A stretch of DNA of 64,000 bases, from assembly GCF_900176885.1 (NCBI RefSeq), contig NZ_LT839648.1, positions 140,882 through 204,881 of the forward strand. Direction: 5' to 3'. The notes under the pieces were generated by a model. The model was not told the origin of the DNA and did no database searches. It saw only the letters and a list, made by a program, of their open reading frames with translations. Shown one piece after another: positions 26,153 to 34,118 of the stretch (the stretch's first letter is position 1; each line of letters starts with the position of its first letter). Made by a program: the position numbers and the translations under genes. The DNA comes from Oceanobacillus senegalensis (lineage in GTDB: Bacteria > Bacillota > Bacilli > Bacillales > Amphibacillaceae).

Positions 26153-26308
26153 ATGTTTAAAGGAGTAACCCCTTATGATGAATTGGTCAATAAATATAAA
26201 GAAGAATTGTTAAATGATGAACAATTAATGGAACGTTTTGAGGAAAAATTCGAGGAAAGACTAGCAGCAAAAGGGAAAAAGAAAAAAGAAGAACGTTCAC
26301 TTAGTTAA
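26153..26308 (+). CDS. Small acidic/basic helical protein, FbpB-like
   Basis: 51 residues: 'MFKGVTPYDELVNKYKEEL' followed by 'ERFEEKFEERL' and a Lys-rich end. The 'ELV.K.KEELLND...ER.EE' pattern resembles the Fur-regulated basic protein FbpB family (PF13040). AAAGGAGAGGG precedes ATG 26153. No convincing Fur box (TGATAATNATTATCA) was found upstream, so iron control is not supported. It is bounded by a leader hairpin and by a terminator that is nearly identical to the one at 15948-16017. Confidence 0.65.
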   Translation: MFKGVTPYDELVNKYKEELLNDEQLMERFEEKFEERLAAKGKKKKEERSLS

Positions 26309-26332
26309 CTACCATTTTTACGATTTGTACCG

Positions 26333-26399
26333 TAAATACAAACTATATCTTCTAAACAATCACCTCTGTCACTCATTTTTGACAGAAGGTGATTTTTTT
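26333..26399 (+). terminator. Terminator, near-copy of 15948-16017
   Basis: AATCACCTCTGTC...GACAGAAGGTGATTTTTTT forms the stem, preceded by ACAAACTAT as in the other copy. Confidence 0.8.
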
Positions 26400-26497
26400 A
26401 TTGCAAGATCTTCTAATAAGTAGTTTGAATTTGTGCTCTAAAAGTTCTTGTGACATAATATTTATTGCGATATATAAGGTTAAGAAGGAGATTTTGA

Positions 26498-26776
26498 ATG
26501 AATAAGACAGACTTAATTAATCAAGTAGCAGAGAAAAGTGAATTATCGAAGAAAGACGCAACACAAGCAGTGGGAGCTGTGTTAGATTCTATTATGGAAT
26601 CAATGAAAAACGGTGAAACTGTTCAACTAATAGGTTTCGGAAATTTTGAGGTTCGAGAACGTTCAGCGAGAAAAGGACGAAATCCACAGACTGGTGAGGA
26701 AATTGACATTCCTGCAAGTAAAGTTCCTGCATTTAAGCCAGGTAAAGCACTTAAAGATATTGTTAAAGACGCATAA
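26498..26776 (+). CDS. hup: HU family DNA-binding protein (HBsu)
   Basis: 92 residues, the usual HU size. It has '[20 protein letters not shown]', the dimer helices, '[21 protein letters not shown]' which leads into the DNA-binding beta arm, and '[12 protein letters not shown]' at the end. HU bends and compacts DNA. GAAGGAGA precedes the ATG and a clean terminator follows. The gene stands alone here. Confidence 0.97.
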   Translation: MNKTDLINQVAEKSELSKKDATQAVGAVLDSIMESMKNGETVQLIGFGNFEVRERSARKGRNPQTGEEIDIPASKVPAFKPGKALKDIVKDA

Positions 26777-26802
26777 AATCACTATAAAAAATATGAACCA
26801 TA

Positions 26803-26842
26803 AAAAGTAATCCATCTGTATTACAGATGGATTACTTTTCTT
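26803..26842 (+). terminator. Intrinsic terminator of the HU gene
   Basis: AAAAGTAATCCATCTGT and ACAGATGGATTACTTTT form a 17-bp perfect stem with T-rich tail. Confidence 0.9.
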
Positions 26843-27039
26843 TCATTTTAGAAGTTAAACTTCTACCAGATGCCCCCCCCACGACTACCTGCACGATGGT
26901 GAACTAGCTTCATAGAATAATTAGGATGAGCATAATAATTATGTAGGATGATGGGTTGAGAAAAATCTATATATTTGGGTTCACGTTTTTTTAAGTCTCG
27001 CTTTGTTTGGTTGTGATCGAATCGATGATGATAGGGAAG

Positions 27040-27636
27040 GTGCAGATGAAGGGGTTACCGAAAAAAGGAAGTTCAGGAAGAGGACAAAGAACATCGCAAG
27101 GATGGAGAGGAACCTCAAAATGGAGAGGAAAACACGAAGGAAGAGAGGGATGATTAGGATACCTTAGTGCTTCACACTGGCTCGACGGAAACCGTCATGA
27201 GGAAGAAAGAGGGAATGGGGCGAGGAAGTGAAGGTGATTCCTTATCAGCTACAACCCTATGGCATTTCTTATCGATTGGATGAAATGTTCGGTGCTCCGA
27301 AGTGCAAAACCAGACAATCACCTATACCTCTGTAAACGATATGTTTCATCTAACAGTAGAAGTCATCGAAAATACCAATCTCGAAACACGGTATCGAGCC
27401 TACAAGAAAAATATGAAGCGGAAGGGTATGAGGAAAAAGGGGAATTGGTAAACGCACCGATAGAAGAAAATGGACTAACGGGAGAAATGCAATACTATGC
27501 CTATCCAGTGAATGGATTTTATGTTTATGGGGTAGATGGACATGTGCTTGTAATTACATATGTGTATCCTTTAGTGGGCGGGGATAGAATGCTCCCACTG
27601 TTGGAGGGTTTTCGGAAGTCCATTCGTTTGGAGTGA
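27040..27636 (+). pseudogene. Frameshifted gene for a hypothetical secreted/linker protein
   Basis: Protein-like sequence is spread over different frames: an acidic linker ending at 27150 ('EEDKEHRKDGEEPQNGEEN'), then from 27222 'EEVKVIPYQLQPYGISYRL', then one base shifted from about 27301 'VQNQTITYTSVNDMFHLTVE', then shifted again from about 27404 'SLQEKYEAEGYEEKGELVN' to the stop at 27636. Together these look like one domain cut by at least two indels. No family is recognised, and the N-terminus is not found. Confidence 0.6.
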
Positions 27637-27678
27637 GGTTTGTTATATCTTTTATAAATAGAATAGACGTGTGTGATG

Positions 27679-27716
27679 AAGCATGGCTTTGTTTCGGCAT
27701 GCTTTTTATTTTTGTT
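27679..27716 (+). terminator. Terminator after the frameshifted gene
   Basis: GAAGCATG and CATGCTTTTT stem with T-rich tail. Confidence 0.65.
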
Positions 27717-27906
27717 TACTACTAACATCGAGAAATTCCAATAAAAGCAAGGGTAAGATTGGATTTTTGATAAATATTGTAAGGCCCCCAACTAGCGCAA
27801 TATCCCGCGGTATTTTCCACCAGTTCCAACTGCTCTCTCAACTAAAAATCTTCCATAAATTAATAAATCACCTGGTTTGTGTCATTCTAAAGGTGAGGTG
27901 AGTGTG

Positions 27907-28590
27907 ATGAGAGGGTTATTTCGTGTAATGGTTATTGGTTTTATGTGTGTGTTGTTGCCTGTTGTGGTGCAGGCGGAGGAACATGGTACGAAGCTGGATG
28001 AGGAATTTGATATTGATCTGTCGGGGTATGAGTTGCATACGATTGGTACGTTTAATCAAATTGGCTACAAAATTACACCACTCGCGCATTTATACTTCGG
28101 TATTATCGAGCGAGAAAAAGAGTGGATGGATGAGCCTAGGCTTTATATAAAGGGCAATAAGGGCTATGTCCACCTGTGGAAGGATGATGGGACAAACGTA
28201 CTTTATCATGTGAAAAAGCAGGAAAGCGGAGAATGGCAAATCATGGATGTCAAACGGAAAATCATTAATCGATTACCAGTATCCAAAGCAGATTTACATG
28301 ATGTATTGATTGAACGACTTATTGAACCAATCAGTCAAGCGGTACAAAATTATTATGGAGAATCAAAGCTTTGGTATAGGGGGATGGAAAAAATCCTTAA
28401 AATTGAGGAGGATGAAGAAGACCATACGTTTCTTTTAACCATTCAAGTCCAAACCTTTGAAGGGGCACACAATCCACCATATGGCGAAGAAACCATCACC
28501 TTTCAAATAGATGGCAGTGATGTAAAGACGCTTCATTATCGACATCGAGATATACCGAAAGAAGAATGGGGAGGATTGGAATTGCGGTAA
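27907..28590 (+). CDS. Secreted DUF3888-like protein
   Basis: About 227 residues with a signal peptide ('LFRVMVIGFMCVLLPVVVQA'). The C-terminal 120 residues contain 'LIEPISQAVQNYYGE', 'LWYRGMEKILKI' and a beta-rich end, the pattern of the DUF3888 family of exported Bacillus proteins. ATG 27907 is chosen because AGGTGAGGTGAG lies just upstream. Function unknown. It neighbours other small exported proteins, several decayed. Confidence 0.65.
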   Translation: MRGLFRVMVIGFMCVLLPVVVQAEEHGTKLDEEFDIDLSGYELHTIGTFNQIGYKITPLAHLYFGIIEREKEWMDEPRLYIKGNKGYVHLWKDDGTNVLYHVKKQESGEWQIMDVKRKIINRLPVSKADLHDVLIERLIEPISQAVQNYYGESKLWYRGMEKILKIEEDEEDHTFLLTIQVQTFEGAHNPPYGEETITFQIDGSDVKTLHYRHRDIPKEEWGGLELR

Positions 28591-28715
28591 TTTTGATTAA
28601 AGGGGGAGGGGGATGTTCCATTTCTCTTTATGTATAGGCTATTGGTATGGTTCAATAGAGTTAACTACATCATAAAGAATATTACATAAGAATTGGTGAG
28701 TAAGGAGTAATAGCA

Positions 28716-29165
28716 ATGAGTGTTTCTATAAACGATGAAATCGAGGAGCTTTATCAGAGATTAATTGCTACCTGGAATAAACGTGATGCCAAGGGGATGG
28801 CTGATCTATATTCAGGACAGGGAGTTCAAATTGGTTTTGATGGAAGTAAATTAGTTGGAAGGAAAGAGATTTTAGCTCATCTTCAACCTATATTTGACGA
28901 ACATCAAACCCCGCCTTTTGTAACTAAAATAAAATCCATACGACCATTAGGAGTGGATACAGCTATTTTGCATGCCATTGCAGGAATGATTCCACCGGGT
29001 AAAGAAGAAATCGACCCCAATCTAAACGCACATCAAACACTGGTTGTAGTGAAAAAGGCTGATAATAGCTTACAAATTGAACTATTTCAAAATACCCCTG
29101 CCCAGTTCCATGGTAGACCTGAGTTACAGGAGCAAATGACAGAAGAGTTAAGGCAACTGCTTTAG
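28716..29165 (+). CDS. SnoaL/NTF2-like protein (SgcJ/EcaC family)
   Basis: 149 residues with a cone-like alpha+beta NTF2 pattern: N-terminal helix, 'WNKRDAKGMADLYSGQGVQIGFDG' and four strands including 'TAILHAIAGMI' and 'NAHQTLVVVKK', typical of SgcJ/EcaC-type proteins. Members have varied or unknown functions. A GGAGTAATAG ribosome site precedes ATG 28716. Single gene. Confidence 0.75.
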   Translation: MSVSINDEIEELYQRLIATWNKRDAKGMADLYSGQGVQIGFDGSKLVGRKEILAHLQPIFDEHQTPPFVTKIKSIRPLGVDTAILHAIAGMIPPGKEEIDPNLNAHQTLVVVKKADNSLQIELFQNTPAQFHGRPELQEQMTEELRQLL

Positions 29166-29252
29166 TAACTCTATCTTATGAAGCGAATCGGTTATAAACG
29201 TTAAATAAGACAATCGAAAAGGGGTTGTCTAATTTTAAGTAGTTCGGCTTTC

Positions 29253-29396
29253 ATGGAGAAAAATTTAGATACCTATTCTCAAATAGACGAGGTGAATGTT
29301 TTGGATAATGAACTAATCATCATTTTCTTGGCTTGTTTTTCTGCCATGATTGGGGGCTTGGTTGCATTAAAGGCAAGGAAACGGAATAATAAGTAG
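29253..29396 (+). CDS. Possible small single-helix membrane protein
   Basis: A 47-codon frame from ATG 29253 has a hydrophilic start, one hydrophobic helix ('IIIFLACFSAMIGGLVAL') and a basic end 'KARKRNNK'. Only the TTG at 29301 has a ribosome-site-like GAGGTGAAT upstream, so a 31-residue version is also possible. The helix followed by Lys/Arg is the shape of real small membrane proteins. No family is recognised. Confidence 0.45.
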   Translation: MEKNLDTYSQIDEVNVLDNELIIIFLACFSAMIGGLVALKARKRNNK

Positions 29397-29476
29397 AGGT
29401 AACTTATTAGTACGAAGGTTATTGAATAAGGATGATAAGCCTTAATGATATGAAGTATTTACCTTTCAGCAAAAGG

Positions 29477-29512
29477 GGCAATTGCGAAACAGGGCAGTTG
29501 CTTTTTCTTTTG
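29477..29512 (+). terminator. Terminator after small membrane protein frame
   Basis: GGCAATTGC and GCAGTTGC pair (with one G-T) and are followed by TTTTTCTTTT. Confidence 0.5.
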
Positions 29513-29598
29513 TTATCGAGCAAGTAGAGTATAAAATGATTTGTAACAATTGAAATAGTAAACACATTGATTTTTGTTGAGGGAAATTAGGATATTAC

Positions 29599-30219
29599 AT
29601 GATGAAACCAGTAAGGAAGAATAATAGTTTCATTGCAATAGTTACATTAGTATTCGTCATTTTATTTGTAGCGTATGATAACACCTCGGAAGAATCAAGT
29701 GCTTAGTTGGACGGCGACTCTCAACATAACACTTGGTGAGACTCCCGAACTAGATTCAACAGAAGGTGCTTCAGACATCGACAACAGTAAAACAGGAATC
29801 ATGGATAAGGAAGAAGATACATCAAAGCCTACTCCTGAGAAAACAGATCATGCCCCTACTGATACTATTGCGAGTTTGCAAGAAGCGTACCTCGAAAAAT
29901 TAAATGCTGCTAAAAAAGAAGTGGAAGAATTAGAACCAACCGATTCATCGACATTTGCTTTGAAAAATTAGATAGATGGGAAATTTGGGATAACGTATTG
30001 AACGAAATTTACCAAGAGCTAAAGGAGCAAATTGCCACCAGTAGAGATGGAAAGCTTGCGAGCAGAACAACGAGATTGGCTAACCTATAGAGTGATAGTG
30101 CATTGGAAGTATCGCTAAAATATAAAGGTGGTACAAAGGAACAGTTAGAATATGTGGCTGTGCTTGCAAATCTTACAGAAGAAAGATGCTATGAATTAGT
30201 TGAAGAATATATGAACTAG
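29599..30219 (+). pseudogene. Broken LprI/DUF1311-like secreted protein gene
   Basis: Begins with a signal anchor ('MMKPVRKNNSFIAIVTLVFV') that meets a TAG at 29704-29706, continues in another frame through a Thr/Glu-rich linker, and ends with a DUF1311/LprI-type domain split by further stops: 'RWEIWDNVLNEIYQELKEQ', a short 'EQRDWLTYR' piece out of frame, then 'SLKYKGGTKEQLEYVAVLAN' and 'TEERCYELVEEYMN'. Intact relatives are lysozyme-inhibitor-like lipoproteins. At least three lesions make it a pseudogene. Confidence 0.7.
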
Positions 30220-30252
30220 TTTTTGTAGACTTTTAGGAGAAAGAGGGATTAG

Positions 30253-30693
30253 ATGGATATTACGAATCCAGCGGGTTTTCAGAACAGATTTCTGTCAAGA
30301 TTTTTAGATTTCATCATTACTTTTTTGATAACAGGAATTTTATCACAGCTTTTATACGGGGGGTTTTATGATGGAAATCATTATTACCTCACCGATTTAT
30401 TTGGGGTGCTCTATTACCTGCTATTGCCTATTTTATGGCACGGATACACCATAGGACGACGAATGGCAGGGAATCGCATTGTTAGAGTGGATGGTAGAAA
30501 ACTAGGCATTGGCACGATGCTATTGAGGGATTTGGTTGCAGGCATTATCTATGCTTTGACATTAGGAATAGGGCTCATCGTAAGTGCTTTTATGATAGGG
30601 ATTAGAGAAGATAAGCGAGCGCTTCATGATTTTATTGCACAAACCTATGTTACAACAGATCCGCCATCAACATTTAAAAATAGTGAGCAATAA
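30253..30693 (+). CDS. RDD family membrane protein
   Basis: 146 residues with the RDD signature: Arg and Asp in helix 1 ('RFLSRFLDFIITFLI'), a second helix pair, and the later Asp in 'LLRDLVAG', then 'DKRALHDFIAQTYV', the usual RDD ending. The family has been tied to transport of ions or solutes but its role is mostly unknown. GGAGAAAGAGGG lies upstream. It begins 33 nt after the broken DUF1311 gene. Confidence 0.85.
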   Translation: MDITNPAGFQNRFLSRFLDFIITFLITGILSQLLYGGFYDGNHYYLTDLFGVLYYLLLPILWHGYTIGRRMAGNRIVRVDGRKLGIGTMLLRDLVAGIIYALTLGIGLIVSAFMIGIREDKRALHDFIAQTYVTTDPPSTFKNSEQ

Positions 30694-30789
30694 AACCTCC
30701 AATCGATTCACTGCAGCCTATTATAAAGACGAATAGTTATGCATCACTTGGTAAAAATAACCTTAAGTCTAAGGTTAGGGTGATTTTTA

Positions 30790-31353
30790 ATGAAAAAACG
30801 CATTTCTCTTTTCTTCCTTATTTTATCAGCTTTCCTTTGTGGAGGATTCCATGGAGCAGTATATGTAAAGGCGGATGATAAACCTAAACCTCTTGAGGAA
30901 TTTTATCCTGAGTTTGGCTATACAACGGCAGAAGAGGCTATCCAGGAATTTGAATCGCATTTTGACCAGGACGTCCAACTTCCGCTTCGAATTCCTCCCA
31001 TCCCTTTCACGCATTATATGGGAAAGTTTAGTGATTTAGAGGGGGATATCAATGATTCCTTAGAATTGATGTTCATTAATGAGGATTCTCCTGAAAATCA
31101 TTACAAAGTAGAGGTACGTCTAATTGAGGCAAAACTTGAGGTTCCAGAAAGGTATATTGTTAAAAAGGTTCAGCTAAACAACGGGGATGAAGCCATATAT
31201 ATGCAAATTCATGGAGCGGCTTATGGGTTAGTTTTTGAGAAAGGGAATTGGCAATATATACTAAGTGTTGATCGGAGAGTTTCCGATAGGGTCACGGATG
31301 AGGTATTGGTTCAAATTGCTGAGTCAATTGATTATGTTGGAGATGGTGGTTGA
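30790..31353 (+). CDS. Hypothetical secreted protein
   Basis: 187 residues with signal peptide 'KKRISLFFLILSAFLCGGF' and a mature part of mixed alpha/beta character ending 'ANGLVF'-like strands ('AAYGLVFEKGNWQYILSV') and a helix. It resembles exported sensor-type domains of Bacillus but no named family can be given. GGTTAGGGTG precedes the ATG. A terminator follows at 31418-31452. Confidence 0.65.
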   Translation: MKKRISLFFLILSAFLCGGFHGAVYVKADDKPKPLEEFYPEFGYTTAEEAIQEFESHFDQDVQLPLRIPPIPFTHYMGKFSDLEGDINDSLELMFINEDSPENHYKVEVRLIEAKLEVPERYIVKKVQLNNGDEAIYMQIHGAAYGLVFEKGNWQYILSVDRRVSDRVTDEVLVQIAESIDYVGDGG

Positions 31354-31417
31354 TGGATTTGGTTTTTCATTCACCAAAAGAAGACGGTTTTTTGCTCAAA
31401 CTCAATCATTTAGGTGA

Positions 31418-31452
31418 GATCCTGTAGAGAGGTGTTCTGCAGGTTTTTTTGT
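31418..31452 (+). terminator. Terminator after the secreted protein gene
   Basis: ATCCTGTAGA and TCTGCAGGT pair, followed by seven T. Confidence 0.7.
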
Positions 31453-31688
31453 GGATTTTTTTGGATGGACGGAGGGAGATGGTTCCTCGTTCTAGATATT
31501 GATTAGATTACGAATTGTTTTGAAAAGCAACCCTATCCTTCAGCGCATTGGTGGGATAAAGGTTGAAAAAAATGGCACAGGAAGAATCGTCTTTATTCTA
31601 CAAAAATATGATAATATATACTAATGGTCTATTTTTCCTAAACGGAGTAGAAACATATCATGCAACTTAAAGATATAGGAGGAATAGT
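31453..31688. other. Intergenic stretch before the EamA gene
   Basis: Nothing recognisable apart from the EamA ribosome site TATAGGAGGAATAGT. Confidence 0.4.
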
Positions 31689-32633
31689 ATGAAACGTCAT
31701 TCAGCGATGATCATTTTTGTTATTGGCGCCTGTTGTTTCGGTCTTAATCCATTATTTGTTAAATTAGGCTATGCGGACGGATGGAGCCTGGGCGAGATTA
31801 ATGTTGTACAGGTTATCATAGCCTTAACCGTTCTTTGGATAGTCGGAATTCTGTCCATCAAACGTCATCCGTGGGTAATTCGGAAGCTTACGGGGAAGAA
31901 AGTGATTTCTTTGATTGTTGCCGGGAGCTTTACCGGACTGACTAGTATCCTCTATTATGGTGCGATGCAGTATTTACCAGCGTCCCTGGCTGTTGTGTTA
32001 TTGTTCCAATTCGTATGGGTCGGCGTGTTGTTTGATTGGATATTCAACCGGCAAAAACCAACGAAGCAAACGGTACTAGCTGTGATGCTAACCTTAGTTG
32101 GTGTATGCTTTGCAGCAGGGTTATGGAATGGTGGTTTTTCCGATATTTCTCTAATTGGATTTGTATTAGGGATTGGTTCTGCATTCTCCTATACTGCGTT
32201 TGTCTTTGTCAGTGGACGTGTAGCTACTGACGTTCCTGCAACTATTCGAACACCCATCATGATCACAGGAGCGGGAATATTAACCTTTATTGTTTTCCCA
32301 CCACATCTCACATTAAACGAAGGTGTGTTAGAAGGAAATATATGGATTTATGCAGCAGGGGTGGCCCTTTGTGGCTTAATTTTAACCCCATTCCTTTTTG
32401 CCATTTCTACCCCGCATTTATCCGGAAGCTTTGCTACGATTCTAGGTTCAGTAGAATTACCTGTGTCCGTTATCGTTGCCGCTATAGGCCTATCCGAGCA
32501 TATCACACTATCTAGATGGTTTGGCGTGATTCTCATTCTTCTGGCAATCGTATTAGGCGAATTGCGAAGCATTTGGAAATACATTCAAATTAAAAAACAT
32601 AACGTTGATAGAAGTAGGCAGTATGGGGCGTAG
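31689..32633 (+). CDS. EamA/DMT family transporter
   Basis: 314 residues with ten membrane helices in two EamA repeats. 'CCFGLNPLFVKLGYADGWS' in helix 1, 'SILYYGAMQYLPASLAVVLLFQFVWV' in the first half and 'GSVELPVSVIVAAIGLSEHIT' in the second are typical of drug/metabolite exporters. AGGAGGAATAGT precedes the ATG. Substrate cannot be predicted. Confidence 0.88.
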   Translation: MKRHSAMIIFVIGACCFGLNPLFVKLGYADGWSLGEINVVQVIIALTVLWIVGILSIKRHPWVIRKLTGKKVISLIVAGSFTGLTSILYYGAMQYLPASLAVVLLFQFVWVGVLFDWIFNRQKPTKQTVLAVMLTLVGVCFAAGLWNGGFSDISLIGFVLGIGSAFSYTAFVFVSGRVATDVPATIRTPIMITGAGILTFIVFPPHLTLNEGVLEGNIWIYAAGVALCGLILTPFLFAISTPHLSGSFATILGSVELPVSVIVAAIGLSEHITLSRWFGVILILLAIVLGELRSIWKYIQIKKHNVDRSRQYGA

Positions 32634-32693
32634 GGACAGGTGCAGACCATTGAAAACGTCCACTAAAAAAATTCATCCTCATAAAAACATAAG

Positions 32694-32761
32694 AAATACC
32701 TCCAGATTTTGCTAATGGGGATTGCCAAAGCCCCATGAAACAAAATTTGGAGGTATTTTTA
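32694..32761. terminator. Long hairpin with nested hairpin downstream of the EamA gene
   Basis: AAATACCTCCA.ATTTTG pairs with CAAAATTTGGAGGTATTT, enclosing a second hairpin ATGGGG...CCCCAT; a T run follows. It serves as terminator and could also be an end of a lost mobile element. Confidence 0.6.
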
Positions 32762-32890
32762 ATGCCCAAATGCCTAGATAGGTCATATTTTTTCTGTATG
32801 AATCCACACTATTTTTGATAATCCTATACTTAAACTCTTAAAAGATGAACGTGATTTTAGTTTTATTAATGATAGTTATACCGTAAAAGT

Positions 32891-33078
32891 AAAGTAGCAT
32901 ATTAAGCGAAGTGTGATTAGGGAGCGAAATTTAGGGTGATGACTCATGCCCTCATCTATCAAGAATAGGCTTGCGCCGACATTCTATGCTTTTTCGAGAA
33001 AGGTTAACGATACAAGTGGCTTATCCAACTTGGGAAAGCTCGTGTAGAAAGAGAATGGTAGGAGTCTAGTGAAAGAAT
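32891..33078 (+). pseudogene. Decayed duplicate of part of the acyltransferase gene at 2531
   Basis: 'GCGAAGTGTGATTAG', 'TATCAAGAATA', 'TTGCGCCGAC' and 'CAAGTGGCTTATCCAACTTG' match 3433-3617 of the acyltransferase gene in the same order and spacing, with many substitutions, stops and small indels. Just before it, 32816-32898, a short frame 'DNPILKLLKDERDFSFIND' ends in a stop and may belong to another lost gene. Confidence 0.75.
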
Positions 33079-33108
33079 ATATACCTCTACTCCTATAAAT
33101 TATTTTTT

Positions 33109-33122
33109 ATAAATCGTTTACA
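33109..33122 (+). promoter_or_regulatory. Weak cre-like site upstream of gntR
   Basis: ATAAATCGTTTACA fits TGNAANCGNTNNCA except at the first two positions and overlaps the -35 TTTACA. The B. subtilis gnt operon is under CcpA, so a cre is expected, but this match is marginal. Confidence 0.3.
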
Positions 33123-33161
33123 CCTATAAAAAATTTTGATAGTATACTTGTATACAAGTGT
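33117..33161 (+). promoter_or_regulatory. gnt promoter and GntR operator
   Basis: TTTACA (33117-33122) and TAGTAT (33140-33145) are 17 bp apart. Overlapping the -10, ATACTTGTATACAAGTGT (33144-33161) contains the perfect palindrome ACTTGTATACAAGT and agrees with the B. subtilis GntR operator ATACTTGTATACAAGTAT in all but one position. Autoregulation with relief by gluconate is the known mode. Confidence 0.88.
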
Positions 33162-33207
33162 TCCGGTATTCTGGAATACAGATTTTATAGTAAAAGAGGT
33201 GATTGGT

Positions 33208-33933
33208 TTGAAAGGGCTTTATCCTATTAAAAGATTACGGGAAGCTTCCATTGGACAACAGGTGGCTGCTGATTTACGTATGCGAATTCTTTCTGATGAA
33301 CTGGAAATGGGGAGCATTGTATCCGAAAACAAATTGTCGGAGGAATATCAAGTGAGTCGGTCCCCTGTACGAGAAGCCTTGAAAGTATTGGAAAAAGAGG
33401 GGCTCGTCCAGTTACAAAGAATGGGTGTCAAGGTGATTGGATTTACACAAAAAAATATTGATGAGATTTATGATGTACGACTGATGGTTGAATCCTTTGT
33501 CTTTAATCATCTATTAGAAGAAGAAAATAATGATGAGCTGGTTAGGGATTTACATAAAATATATGAAATGATGAAAATCGCTATTAAATATAAAGATCCG
33601 GACGAATTTTCATTTAAAGATATCGAATTTCATGAAACCGTTATTCACTCTATTCAACATCGTTACATCAGTTTGATTTGGGACAATATTAAGCCGGTTG
33701 TTGAATGTTTTATTTTATTGGATATGAGACATCGGATGGAAGAAAATTATGAAGACTTAGAACGGGTTATGCGAAATCATGAGCTGCTCATCCAAACCAT
33801 TCAGGAAAAAGATAAGAAGTTAAAGGAGAAGGCCTTTTACGATAATTTTAAAAATGTGAAGAAACAATCGGATGGTTTGTGGGATAATCCGGAAGCCTTG
33901 AAAAAGGCGAGTGAGTATCTTGAACAAAAATAA
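33208..33933 (+). CDS. gntR: GntR, gluconate operon repressor (FadR subfamily)
   Basis: 241 residues from TTG 33208, which has AGAGGTGATTGG before it; the longer frame from 33136 would start inside the promoter. Residues about 10-75 form the winged helix ('GSIVSENKLSEEYQVSRSPVREAL') and the rest an FCD effector domain with the metal-binding histidines ('FHETVIHSI'). Sequence pattern and operator match B. subtilis GntR closely. It represses the operon until gluconate binds. Its end overlaps the start of the gntK remnant. Confidence 0.93.
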   Translation: MKGLYPIKRLREASIGQQVAADLRMRILSDELEMGSIVSENKLSEEYQVSRSPVREALKVLEKEGLVQLQRMGVKVIGFTQKNIDEIYDVRLMVESFVFNHLLEEENNDELVRDLHKIYEMMKIAIKYKDPDEFSFKDIEFHETVIHSIQHRYISLIWDNIKPVVECFILLDMRHRMEENYEDLERVMRNHELLIQTIQEKDKKLKEKAFYDNFKNVKKQSDGLWDNPEALKKASEYLEQK

Positions 33934-34059
33934 ATATGTGATTGGTGTTGACATACGAAAGCGGTGTTATTCGTGAAGGAATGCCAATTTTTGTTAGCCT
34001 TTCTCGAACATGGGAGTAGGAAGATGAAAAAAATGGCACCATACCAATTAGGGGGTTAA
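33920..34059 (+). pseudogene. gntK: Remnant of gntK (gluconokinase)
   Basis: TTG 33920 lies within the last codons of gntR, where gntK begins in intact operons, and gives 'NKNKYVIGVDI', the FGGY-kinase start. The next codons should be GTTSTKAVLF; here the GTTS is gone and 'TKAVLF' continues in a shifted frame (33952-33975), followed by about 80 bases without kinase features. More than 1.3 kb of gene is missing. The cell would need another gluconokinase. Confidence 0.75.
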
Positions 34060-34118
34060 TCCTCCATAACTTTCAACATCCAGAAGAATATACAACATAA
34101 GATTGGAGAGTTTATTAA

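Noticed and set aside
32816..32898. Transposase remnant ('DNPILKLLKDERDFSFIND')
   Set aside because: Too short to assign; some resemblance to IS N-termini, but no transposase motif or terminal repeats.
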